This document shows positions 11,420 to 21,481 of a DNA stretch of 64,000 bases, one piece after another. The position numbers and the translations under genes are program-made. The stretch spans positions 24,023-88,022 of the forward strand of contig JASAND010013284.1 of NCBI GenBank assembly GCA_030248195.1. Direction: 5' to 3'. The notes below the pieces were generated by a model. It was not told where the DNA came from. It searched no databases and saw nothing but the letters and a program-made list of their open reading frames with translations. This stretch comes from Trissonchulus latispiculum (lineage: Eukaryota; Nematoda; Enoplea; Enoplida; Ironidae). The first letter of the stretch is position 1. Each line of letters begins with the position of its first letter.

Positions 11420-12102
11420 GTAGGACATCTATACCTTTAGCTTTTATGCAAACATTGTTTGATCATTAAAATTTATTAACGTGAACGCACGCATTTTTAA
11501 GAATACTTAAATATGGGCTCTCTGCACTTTATCGAAATCCACACCTAAACCCATTGAATCTTTTGAAACAACGTTGTAATAATAATCCGCCTATCTGATA
11601 TCCGATTATCCGATCTCATAAGTTTTGAAGTATTTTTGAAACGCCGGGAAATGTGTGGTTGTATTCAAATCCAAACAGCGTTACCTTTTCTGTGCCTTCA
11701 ATGAGGTAATACAATGTTTAAGCTAGCGCTGCCATTTCTTGGGGTGATATTAGTATCGGGCAGTTTGCTGGTCGCTCGTTGCAGGTGGAACTGCTCAGCG
11801 TCTGGCATAAATGTGCCGCTTAGGGTAGTCAGCTGAAGGCTTAGTTGGCTTAGCTTATTATTAATTTTCAGTATATCCATTGCTATGATATTAGTAGATC
11901 TGCATTGTGTAATCTGGTGGTCTTTAATAGTATGTAAATCGAATGCACTTCAGTAGCGAATATTCCGAGAAACAATGGAAATTTTTAGTTTTGGCTGAGT
12001 CCGTTTGTGAGAAAGTCCAGTAGTACTGTGTCGAGACATAATTGTACAAAAATACTGGAGACACTCATGATTTGTACATCTAACGCAATTAACTCTTTGT
12101 AG
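11420..12102. other. Gene A intron 4
   Basis: No recognised element. It ends with acceptor AACTCTTTGTAG. Confidence 0.5.
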
Positions 12103-12459
12103 TTAGCCCAAATCTGACACTTGCCTTTGGAGATAGGATTTGGACCGTCTCGGAAATTCATACTAACTGCCGTGATGGCTGTGCAAAAATATCTGCTAAT
12201 GGAAAGTTTGTGTGTGATATGTCTGACATGCAACAGCTTGAGCCCTTGCTGTTGCTTACGATAATGTTAAAGACAATGCGACTTTATGATAATAACGTAA
12301 ACTGTAGAGTGCTTCCAAGCTATGCTGAAGCAGGAGCTTTGGGGCCGCACGTTGATAATATTGCTGGTACTTGCAACGGATGGAAACTCACTTCAAAACC
12401 AACATGCACCAGTAAGAAGCTAGGTGTACTGCGATTCTGCCAATGCAAATCAAAAGAAG
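12103..12459 (+). CDS. Gene A exon 5: eight-cysteine module, first copy
   Basis: A phase 1-1 exon of 357 bp encoding one complete cysteine module. It starts after an IWTVSEIHTN segment with the pair NCRDGC, then further Cys at FVC, VNC, GTC and PTC, and closes with LRFCQC. The count and order of the eight Cys match exon 7 of gene A and exon 7 of gene B, and resemble the C-terminal tail of MGAT5-type (GT18) N-acetylglucosaminyltransferases. Because the phases are symmetrical, the exon can be added or lost without shifting the frame. No equivalent was found in gene B between 38355 and 42178. Confidence 0.8.
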
Positions 12460-13265
12460 GTACCTTTACTTATGATGTGGCTATTTTAGGTGTTCTTTGT
12501 TTTGTCGCATTTTCGCCATGATGTCAGGAAATCTTAATTTCAATACTACAGTATAATCAAAGATGTCGGAAAATCCAAGAAAGACCAATAAGACGGCCTA
12601 AGTTGCGAAGTCTAAACAGATTGGTGATCGCTAAACTAAAACACAGTTAATGTACTTTCGTAATAAGGAAACGGAAAACATAAGCAGGATACAGTTTTAT
12701 ACAGATTATCTGCAAACTATGGGTAAAACCATTAATTTGTTTGATTCTTCGCTGAGGAATATTATTAAGATTCGCCTGTTGATGCTACAACCGATTTAAT
12801 TCGTACTTCTAACACCTCTGGAACTTTCAAAAGTCTCCATAATAATAAGATTGTTTTGTTAGTGCACGAATTACCCTATGCAATTTATGTTCCCAGAAAT
12901 TAGAAATGTTTGATATTGGATTAGGTTTTTGAAATCAATTGGTTGGGATCGTATTCCTGCTTGCATTCTCCCTTTTATGATTGTCCCACCATCCTTTTCT
13001 ATCCTCACCCAATAGCAAACTTTTACTTCACTAATTCTTCGTTAATCTAAATTAGTTTTATTTTAGTAAACAGTATAATATATCTTTCAAATTTTACGTT
13101 AGGGATCTAGCTTTCTTAAGATTCTAGTAGATCTCACTGATGTACTCCGGTAATGGTGCATGCAAGTAGATTTAAACTCATCGTTCAGGGCGCATAATTG
13201 AAAAACCTTTTAACGGTTCAGGTTTAGACCAGTTTGAATGTCCATATTTGTATATATTGCTGCAG
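12460..13265. other. Gene A intron 5
   Basis: No recognised element. Confidence 0.5.
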
Positions 13266-13322
13266 GTGACGGTTCGTTGCCGAGTGATCCACTCCCGGTA
13301 CCCTTCAACTCGAAACAAACGG
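13266..13322 (+). CDS. Gene A exon 6: 19-residue linker
   Basis: A 57-bp phase 1-1 exon bounded by TATATTGCTGCAG and GTAAGC, encoding DGSLPSDPLPVPFNSKQT. It is Pro/Ser-rich and joins the two cysteine modules. The gene B counterpart at 42178-42234 has exactly the same length, phases and a related sequence. Confidence 0.8.
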
Positions 13323-14235
13323 GTAAGCAGAATTATGATTTTACACCACTGCTAAGATGTCATTCTTTCTTTGGACTTAACTGCTATTCGATTGTGTACT
13401 ATTATAGTATAGACTGCAGCTTCTGTGAAGTGTATATTTAAACTGACCATTTAATCCCTCAGGGTTGTAAGTTTAATTCTTTGCATATCCTGTAGGCAAA
13501 TGGAGGTGTCGTCAATGCCGAGAATTGCATTATCGAGAACGGCCAAGGCTTATCATTTCCGTTGACGTGAAAGATTATAATACAGCTTTACCTACATTAA
13601 GAAAAGATTATTTTTAAGGATTTAACGTTTTACTTTCCTCCTCAAGATAAATACGCTGCACTACGGGTTTTGTGCTTTTGCTGTGTTTTCACTAATATTT
13701 ATTGAAAGGTTGAATAAACACTTAAAAACACTTAAAACAGATAAAGGTTTAGAGAAAATGAAGCAAATGGAAAATGGAAAAGCAAAAAATCGAACAATGT
13801 AACCATATCCGAGGTATTTTCCAAAAGTCTAAAGTTTAAATAAATCTGATTTGTACATTTAAATAAAGACATTTTCTGAAGCAGTTTGTGAACGTGTCGG
13901 AAATTCTACCCTTCACCTTCCTCGTACCTGCTTCACAACGTTTTCGTTAAACAGTTTGCATTGGTTTATACTGCACTATTACAAATTTTATCATCTTGAG
14001 AACAATCACTTGTAGCCTCAAAGCATAGAAAACTCTTTGAAAACTAAACTTTTTCATAGGAAATGAGACTGAGCGCTTTAGTTTATGTCGCAAAATGGGT
14101 TTAGTTTAGTTTAAAGTTTTAATATTTGCCTTAAACTCGCTCAATTCTCAACTGCTCAAAACACGCATTATGTAACCTTATAAGAAAGTAATGTAACATT
14201 TAAAAGAATGTAATATACTTGCAGCATTGGCAAAG
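13323..14235. other. Gene A intron 6, left part
   Basis: No recognised element before the 2.9-kb transposon that follows. Confidence 0.5.
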
Positions 14236-14451
14236 TAGTGCGTCAATCAAAAGAGTTTGATCACACCGTGCAGACAGATGTCACAGGAGCACGGCCAACC
14301 AGTTCCCTAGGTGGTCACTGGTCCCGGACTTTGTGCTGGCCGGCCGTGACTCGGCCTACCCAGTTCCCTAGGTGGTCAGTGGTCCCGGACTTTGTGCTGA
14401 CCAACCGTGACTTGAGCCACCTACATCGGACTTTGGCTAGTTGTGTGTGAC

Positions 14452-14700
14452 TCGGCTACTGGGAGGAGACTTTGGCCACCCAGTCGGACTTTGGCCACCC
14501 GGTCAGGATTTTGGCCGCCCGGTACAGACTTTGGCCACCAGGTCCGGATTTTGGCCGCCCGGTGCAGACTTTGGCCGCCCGGTCCGGATTTTGGCCACCA
14601 GGTGCAGTCTTTGGCCGCCCGGTCCAGACTTTGGCTACTGGCGATGGACAGTGGCTACCCAGCAAGGACTTGGTCCATCCGGATCGGACTCTGTCAGCCC
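14452..14700. repeat. About 30-bp minisatellite (GGACTTTGGCC type)
   Basis: Repeats of the form GGATTTTGGCCGCCCGGT / GCAGACTTTGGCCACC, near-regular at 29-30 bp. Three overlapping plus-strand frames stay open because of the repeat and are not genes. Confidence 0.85.
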
Positions 14701-15105
14701 GAATTGGACTACACCCCTGGGATGGATTTTTCTAAGCGGGTGGTATACCGCCACATGTACCACATGTTCGAGACAAACCTTCAAGTAAAATCGATGTAGT
14801 AGTGCTGTGCATTTAAAATACCGCTCTACACGTTTTACTTAAGCACTGCGCACTTTAACTACTGGTTAACATTAATATAAATATTAATAGATGACGCTTG
14901 ATTAACGCTTTTAAGTACGCTAGTGAGTTAAGGTAAGCAAAATCCTGCGAATTCTACTCTACTTCTTAATATTTGGACAATCGTTAATTACAATTCCCAG
15001 ATAAGCTTGTACATATGGATATTTCAAAAGAAATCTAGCTCATAAATTAGCCGGTCGTAACACCACTCGGCTTCTGCAAAGCCACCAAATGGTATCTCCT
15101 GGTTT

Positions 15106-15329
15106 CTTGTAGCGGCCTGCACCGGGCCTGGAAAATTTTGTGTTGGGCCCGGCCCGGCTCTGGCTGAAAGCCCGGCCCGGTTTTAGAGGCCGGGCCCACC
15201 GGTCTTCCGTCTTCCGGGCCTACCCGGCTCACCGGGCCGGCCTGGCTCATGGTGACTGCCGGGTTCAGTTTGCGAATCTGGGACTTGGTGCGGCCCGGGC
15301 TTGGTCAATTTCTTATCGGAACAACCCTA
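15106..15329. mobile_element. hAT-like fragment, GGCCCGG-rich, nested
   Basis: Dense GGCCCGG / CCGGGCC words, ending in GGAACAACCCTA, which matches the terminal repeat of the complete element at 54759-55809 (GGCACAACCCTA) at all but one position. The left end could not be fixed. Confidence 0.55.
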
Positions 15330-16696
15330 ACTAACCCTACCTAATCCTAATACAAAACAGCTTTATTTAATGAATCGCAACAAAATAAAGAAAAGAAAAG
15401 TGCACTTAAGGCAAATACCCAAAATTCAATATTCGCGAACCACATTGTCAAACAGTTGCATACGTAACCACAAATTTATCACTTGGTCAGAGAGTACAAC
15501 TAACATCTAGCCTGGCATCGCAAAAGACAGCAGCATTTACGGTAGTATTTACAGCAGTATTTTCTTTTTATTCATCCTGCACTTTGTGCATTTGTTTATA
15601 TTTTTGTTTTAGCACTTGTTTATTTGATCTGTAAAGTTGTTCTATTTTTTGTGAGTAATCGTTTTGACCTGTTTACTGCATACTATTTTATTTTTTGGTT
15701 GTGGGTTTGGTTGTTTCGTTGTTGTCTGCATAATTTGGTAATTATATTGTTGTGCTTCGCTGGTGGGATCTGAGATGTGGTAATTATGTTTTTCTGCTTC
15801 GGTGGCGGGATCTGAGATCTCACTAACTTGAGCAGCAAACTGTCAAAATCCAACGTTATTTCATTTTTCTTTGGAAATGTCTCGCGAATTCTTGGATACC
15901 CGCAAACTGATGTCTCGCTAATTCTTGGATACCCGCAAACTGATTTGTTGTGCCGTGCTTGACTACTAGGTTTTTGCTGTCTCTGTTATGCCATGTTCTT
16001 TAAATTTAGGTAGGATTTTGTTTGTTTCGGTTTTACTGTTTCTGTACTTTGAATCTGGGTAGGTGCTGTTGTGTCTACACCTTTAAATTTAGGCAGGGCT
16101 GCTTTTCATTAATCAAAATTAGGCGTGGTGGTTACTAGGAAGTGCTAAACACTCGATGACAGCAGTTCATAATGTCTGCATACAGAAAATGGAAGCTGAT
16201 TGACTCTAAACACAGAAAAATGGAACCTGATTAGCATAAAATGCATAATTAATATATAGGGGAATTAGCTACAACTCTGTTCAATCTGTACCGGTGGTCG
16301 AAGTGCCAAAGGCAATTCTAAGCATTCTAAGCCGAACGCTGCGACACGTTAACAGTTTTTATGGGGTTGTCGCGAACGGCCATTTCTTAAACGTAATTCT
16401 AAGCTGAACGCTGTGACTCGTTTGATCAATTTATGATAATACTATTGCAGTGCAGACAACAAAGATCACTCCAGTATAAACGAATACGAATACGATAACC
16501 ATTGCAGTGCAGACAACAAAGATCACTCCAGTATAAGCTATTATTGCAGTAACCACCAGCTACGGAAAAGATAAGCCAGTACAATATAAACGATTTGCAA
16601 TGAGCAGCAGCCTAAATTTAAACGACCAACTAGTTGCAATCAGCATAGTAACTACTAATTCCAATGCATTGGAACCATATTTGATTTTATCCACTC

Positions 16697-16890
16697 AGCG
16701 CGGACTTTGTCCAGAGGAAACAGACCTTGTCCAGTGGAAACAGACTTTGTCCAGAGGAAACAGACTTTGTCCGCTGGGAGCAGACTTTGTCCACTGGGAG
16801 CAGACTTTGTCCACTGGGAACAGACTTTGTCCACTGGGAACAGACTTTGTCCAGTGGTAACAGACTTTGTCCACTGGGAACAGACTTTGG
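16697..16890. repeat. 20-bp minisatellite (CAGACTTTGTCCACTGGGAA)
   Basis: About nine or ten copies of a 20-bp unit, with variants CAGTGG / GAGGAA. It shares the ACTTTG-CC core with the 30-bp array at the other end of the same element. Confidence 0.9.
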
Positions 16891-17128
16891 CCGACCGAAC
16901 CGTGCTGTCGGCTACTGAAGTCGGACTTTGTGCTGAACAGATGTGACTTTGGCCACCCAGTTCCCTAGGTGGTCACTGGTCCCGGACTTTGTGCTGAACA
17001 ACTGTGACTTGGCCTACCCAGTTCCCTAGGTGGTCACTGGTCCCGGACTTTGTGCTAGTGCGAGTTTGTGATGGACAAAAACATGACTTCAGTCAACACG
17101 GTGTGATCAAACTCTTTTGATAGACGCA

Positions 17129-17250
17129 TAGGTTTCACTAAATGCACCTTCTCAGCAATGCAATTCTCAGCAACGCAATTCTCGGCAATGGAAGTGATAA
17201 ACCCTGGTCGTTCTCGGCAATCCATGCTTTTTGTATATTCTTTGCTTTAG
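17129..17250. other. Gene A intron 6, right end
   Basis: Ends in acceptor TATTCTTTGCTTTAG. It includes a short tandem repeat of a CTCAGCAATGCAATT-like unit at about 17150-17190. Confidence 0.5.
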
Positions 17251-17604
17251 ATATTTTACAAATGTGTTTAGATGTCAATGAAAACACAGGATACATTTGG
17301 CATTTGGCTAAGGCGTATGGTCAATCATGCAGGGACGTTTGCAGAGCTGCTAATTTACAATGCTACTCTAAAAATTACTTAATTGCATATAAATATGATG
17401 GTGCACTGCTTGGAGTTTTGCTGGAACTTTTACAGCAACGCAACAAAAGCTGCCTGCTGAGCGAAGACGTAGTAAAGATGACAGCGACAGGGCCATTTGT
17501 TACTGACGGTTTGTGTGGAGGTTATGAATATCGACGAGAAGAAAACATCGTATATCGCTGCGACGCTTCCAATATGAACCACTTGCGAGCGTGTGCCTGT
17601 CTAG
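17251..17604 (+). CDS. Gene A exon 7: eight-cysteine module, second copy
   Basis: A phase 1-1 exon of 354 bp. It encodes YIWHLAKAYGQSCRDVC, a third Cys at NLQC, an alpha-helix-like leucine run (LLGVLLELLQ), NKSC (also an N-glycosylation site), TGPFVTDGLCGGYEY, then YRC and LRACAC. Closely related to gene B exon 7 at 42544-42879 (shared TGPF-TDG-CGGY and NHLRAC-C) and more distantly to exon 5. The eight-Cys order resembles the MGAT5 tail, from family knowledge. It is predicted to be extracellular, with intramolecular disulfides. Confidence 0.9.
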
Positions 17605-17981
17605 GTGGGAAATTGAAGCATAATTTTTAGGGAAATAATAACGCATAGGTTTCTAAGTCTACAAGCAGAATCTGCCACTAACACACATATGTTATTGCAT
17701 GTACTAGAAAAAGAAATCTTCCAAAAGAAAAATTCAGACAGAAGTCATGCCCTGTCTATCTTAAACCACCATGTACATGCTACGGTAAAATGTATGTTTA
17801 ACAAACGAGCCCAAGCAAACATGGGCCCTAAGCAAACATAAAAGGCCTGCTGCGCTGAGGTGCAGCAGGAAAATTTCTTATGTGAGACCAATGGGATCTA
17901 CAAAATGTGAGCAAATGAGCGAATTCGGCAGACAGGGCAGCAGAACCACCTAAGCGCACCCTTAAATACACCAAACCACAC

Positions 17982-18042
<61 letters not shown>

Positions 18043-18045
18043 GTA
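17982..18045. repeat. (AAT)n microsatellite
   Basis: About 20 AAT units directly left of the foldback element. A second run lies at its right edge, so the element probably inserted into, or carries, this repeat. Confidence 0.9.
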
Positions 18046-18052
18046 ATAATAA

Positions 18053-18716
18053 CAAGAGTACATAATAGAATAAGAGTATGAAACTCTTACGCTACTATGT
18101 ACTAAACATGCTGGACATGCTCGGGTCGCTAACTCGGGACCCCCCCCCCGAAAGTCTCGGGGGGGGTCCCACCCTACACTAATTACATGCTTTCATATAA
18201 GTGTGTGTCTGCTCTCTGATTCGCTAATTCGCTTAGGCTTACGATAGGCATTTTATTAGTAATTTTTAATTAATTAATTATAACTTTAATTAGGTTAATG
18301 TAATTAAAAAAATAATTCGACAACTTTGTAGCATTTTTTCTGCTCTTTCCAACGATATAAAAATTGTTGCACAAAACAAAAATTCGTAGGAATGTAGTCT
18401 GCAACAATTTTTATATCGTTGGAAAGAGCAGAAAAAATGCTACAAAGTTGTCGAATTAGTTTTTTAATTGCATTAACCTGATTAAAGTTATAATTAATTA
18501 ATTAAAATAACTAATAAATTGCCTATCGTAAGCCTAAGCTAATTAGCGAATCAGCGAGCAGACACACACTTATATGAAAGCATGTAATTAGTGTAGGGTG
18601 GGACCCCCCCGAGACTTTCGGGGGGGGGTGTCCCGAGTTAGCGACCCGAGCATGTCCAGCATGTTTAGTACATAGTAGCGTAAGAGTTTCATACTCTTAT
18701 TCTATTATGTACTCTT
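18053..18716. mobile_element. 664-bp near-perfect foldback (palindromic) element
   Basis: Two inverted arms of about 318 bp (18053-18371 and 18400-18716) separated by a loop of about 28 bp, with only scattered mismatches. The outer ends read CAAGAGTACATAATAG / CTATTATGTACTCTTG. Smaller hairpins lie within each arm (GAGTATGAAACTC, and a C-run/G-run stem around GAAAGTCTC). The same ends occur in three other elements in this window (24190-24424, 33188-33553, 33561-33766). No protein is encoded. Confidence 0.9.
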
Positions 18717-18717
18717 G

Positions 18718-18777
<60 letters not shown>
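18718..18777. repeat. (AAT)n microsatellite, right flank of foldback
   Basis: About 19 AAT units immediately after the element. Confidence 0.9.
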
Positions 18778-18778
<1 letters not shown>

Positions 18779-18787
18779 CAATCATAG

Positions 18788-19143
18788 GTTAACGCGGGGG
18801 GGTCTGGGGGGGTCCAAGCCCCCCCCAACCCGGACAAAGTACAAGCTCTGTTGCCGTCGGGGATAAGGGGTAACAAAACAATGGCCAAGGGTTGACCAAA
18901 AATAGCCGGGAAATATTAGTTTTTACAGTAAAATTTTAAAAAATTTCCGGAATCGCTTCGCCGGAATTTTTTAGCTAAAACGTCTAAATTTTTGGAAAAA
19001 TCGGGCAAAATTTTGACATTTTTTGCAAAAATTGAAGATGTTTCGCAAATTTTAATAAAATTAGCGTTAACTTTTTGAAGCATTTCACAAATTTATTCTT
19101 GAGGTACAAGCCCCCCTTGAAAAATTTTTGGGGACAAGCCCCC
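18788..19143. repeat. Dispersed repeat, 360 bp, copy 1
   Basis: Starts GGTTAACGCGGGGGGGTC and ends GGGGACAAGCCCCCA. It is homologous along its whole length to 58761-59128 (shared GGTTAACGCGG, CCAAG-CCCC, CGCTTCGCC-GAATTTTTTAG, ACAAGCCCCCA). No ORF, no clear terminal repeat. Confidence 0.8.
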
Positions 19144-19215
19144 ATGTGGAAATCAGTTGCAGTTCTTAAGCTAAGAGAATATTGGAATGTATGTTTTTAT
19201 ATGTAACAATTGTAG

Positions 19216-19854
19216 AGGGAAGCGTACCACTTTCTGACAAAGCTACGAGACCACCTCTAGCGTCGACAATTGACCCTACAACCTTTTCTGTTCGACTAAC
19301 TGAAACTGGTTCCACTGTTCCTGTATATAGCTTGTGCTGGTCGCTTAGTAGAACTTCAACATACCAATACAAAACTTTGAATTCTGGTATCTCTCTATCC
19401 GATTGGAAGACTGCAAAACTATTGTCCACAGCTTCAGTCACTCAACTCACAGTATTTGCTACTACTGATTACGCCAGCGGATACAATCCGGTTAATATTC
19501 CTTCAACCAATTTGATTCCAGAAAGCATCACTGGAATAGGAAGGCCATGTTTAAAATGCAGTACGGAGCATTCCGTCCTTACCACAAGTTCAATGTTTTC
19601 ATGGAGTAGCGTCATTAAAACAACAATGATCACAAGTTATGGCATTGTGCAATATTTGAAAAAGAATGGACTGTCACTCCCTCTTTTATACCCGGCCTTG
19701 GCTACTACAGTATCCATGGATGGATTAGTGTTGTCGACAATGTCCTCAATCCAGTTTAATGAAGCTGATATACAAAAGACTAAATCGGTCGATTCTGAAG
19801 CAGCAGCTATAGTGCAGGATCCAACAAACATCTTCATGTATCACAAAAGAACAG
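19216..19854 (+). CDS. Gene A exon 8: Ser/Thr-rich extracellular linker
   Basis: A phase 1-1 exon of 639 bp (213 codons), rich in Ser and Thr, with isolated Cys (SLCW, PCLKC). It fills the same position as the Ser/Thr-rich exon of gene B (43034) but the sequence has diverged. It may be a heavily O-glycosylated stalk. The donor is weak (ACAG/GTTCAG), chosen because it preserves phase 1; without splicing, the frame stops at 19869. Confidence 0.65.
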
Positions 19855-19940
19855 GTTCAGTTTCCACCTAACAATTGAATACATAAATAATTAATTAAGT
19901 AGTATGCATCCTCCAGCAGCATACTGTATATATATATATA

Positions 19941-20131
19941 TATGTTACGTGCAATATTGGAAAGCGTGCAATTTTGAAATTGCACGATGTTTCCGTGCAA
20001 TTCTGAAATTGCACGGTCTTATCGTGCAATTTTAGAATTGCACGGAAACTGCTGTGCAATTTTGAAATTGCATAGAGTTTCTATGCGATTTAAAAATTGC
20101 ACGGGTGAAACCGTGCAATATTGAAATACAA
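19941..20131. repeat. Array of short palindromes (CGTGCAAT...ATTGCACG)
   Basis: After a (TA)n run and the string ATGTTACGTGCAATATTG, six or seven copies of a palindromic unit CGTGCAATTTTGAAATTGCACG are separated by spacers of about 7-9 bp of varying sequence. Neighbouring units also pair across the spacers. The array starts with the same (TA)n-ATGTTACGT edge as the element at 62266-62515. Confidence 0.85.
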
Positions 20132-21481
20132 AATTTTAAGCCTCTGGTTTTAATTTAATTCTTTAAATGATAGCTCTCAAAAAAATTTGCACTATTTGTG
20201 GATTTATTGAACTCATTTGTAGTTGTCTTCCAGTTTTTTAGCTTTTCATTATAAATTGTTAATTTGTTTACTGTTGCTGGTAATTGCGGTTAAACCAAAA
20301 TAAGATATAGTTAAAGATTTACAAGTATATAATTAGAATCTTTCGGAATATAGTTCGTTCTGTTGTATGTACACTAAAATTTCATTAATTCGCCAGGATT
20401 TTTCGTTTCTTTTCTGATCAAACTTTTTAATAAAATTAACCAACATTTTAAAACCATTGAAAATTTTGCCCCGTTTTTAAAAATTATCAAGTCCCTCAAA
20501 GATTTTGGAACCATTTTGGTCAAATTGTAAATGCAACATACATACAACATACGTACGTACATACATACCATCTAGGCACGTTGATTGGCTGTGGATATTA
20601 TACTGCACCTATATTAAGGCATTGTAATTATAATTTGTCTATGCGTCGATCACAATAAACACGGAATGAAATGTGGCGGGACCTCTGATAGCCCAGTGAG
20701 TTTTTACATCCTCAGCTTTAAAACTAGATTGGCTACACTACATTTCTTACATTTGAATATAGCTTCATGACATATTTTTCAGTTTCATAAAACACATGTA
20801 GTTTTCATTGTGTAGTGTAACTACATTTCATTCGAGAATTGACTTTTAACGTCTTCTATAAGCCTTTTAAGCTTCTGTTGCTAAAATGTAATCACATTCT
20901 AAGAACATTGTAACTATGTTATAGTTAATTACATCGGAAGTAGATTGTATTGTTCCCAATGGTACATACATACACATTCACACGTATGTAGACTAAAGGC
21001 ATTAACACGTCTAAAAATAATAGTAAATAGCAAATAGTAAATAATAACAGTAAGCTATATAGCGAAAACAATTTGTTCATATTCCTTTCAGTGGTCTTAT
21101 TACTATTACGGTTACGTTAGAAATAATGAAACTTGCGACTATGCTTCAGTTTTTGCAGAAATATTTGTTATTAATTCGAATATCTAGGCTACTGAAAATC
21201 TAACTAATTTATCAGATCTAGATAATTTATATTTTCTAAATAAATCCTGTTTTTACCACAGAGAAAGGTTCAATGCAGTAGTTTCGGACATTCACAAAAG
21301 CATAAAAGTCTATAATTGAGTAAAGGGTCATTTACTGAGGAATGTTACCCGAAAATCCAACTTTATTGTGGTCTTGACCGCAGCAAAAACTGTACGGAAT
21401 ACGTAATGTGAAATACCTAAAACACGTATTTGAAACAGAGATAGTGTGACTACAATGTAGTTACATTTCGTAGCTACTCAA

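Larger units (their letters stand above)
14239..17128. mobile_element. 2.9-kb non-autonomous TIR element with internal minisatellites
   Basis: The ends are inverted repeats of about 32 bp (31 match) starting TGCGTCAATCAAAAGAGTTT, flanked by a 3-bp direct repeat TAG (14236-14238 and 17129-17131). Both ends also hold direct (not inverted) copies of a block CCAGTTCCCTAGGTGGTCA followed by CCCGGACTTTGTGCTG. Inside are two minisatellites (listed separately), a nested hAT-like fragment, and duplicated AT-rich pieces (for example 15720-15960 and 16440-16540). There is no transposase ORF. The 3-bp duplication suits PIF/Harbinger or CACTA-like elements, but the TIR matches neither signature, so the superfamily is open. 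It sits in intron 6 of gene A. Confidence 0.8.
17605..19215. other. Gene A intron 7
   Basis: Carries two AAT microsatellites flanking the 664-bp foldback element, followed by one copy of a dispersed 360-bp repeat. All are listed separately. It ends with acceptor TAACAATTGTAG. Confidence 0.6.

Noticed and set aside
14441..14799. Overlapping ORFs up to 118 codons
   Set aside because: 30-bp minisatellite read in three frames on plus and one on minus; no domain.
16600..16946. Open frames with a CPLGTDFVHWEQTL-type repeating peptide
   Set aside because: Produced by the 20-bp minisatellite, which stays open in all three plus frames; part of a non-coding transposon.
19941..20131. CRISPR array
   Set aside because: Units are short self-complementary words with 7-9 bp spacers in a eukaryotic intron; no cas genes.
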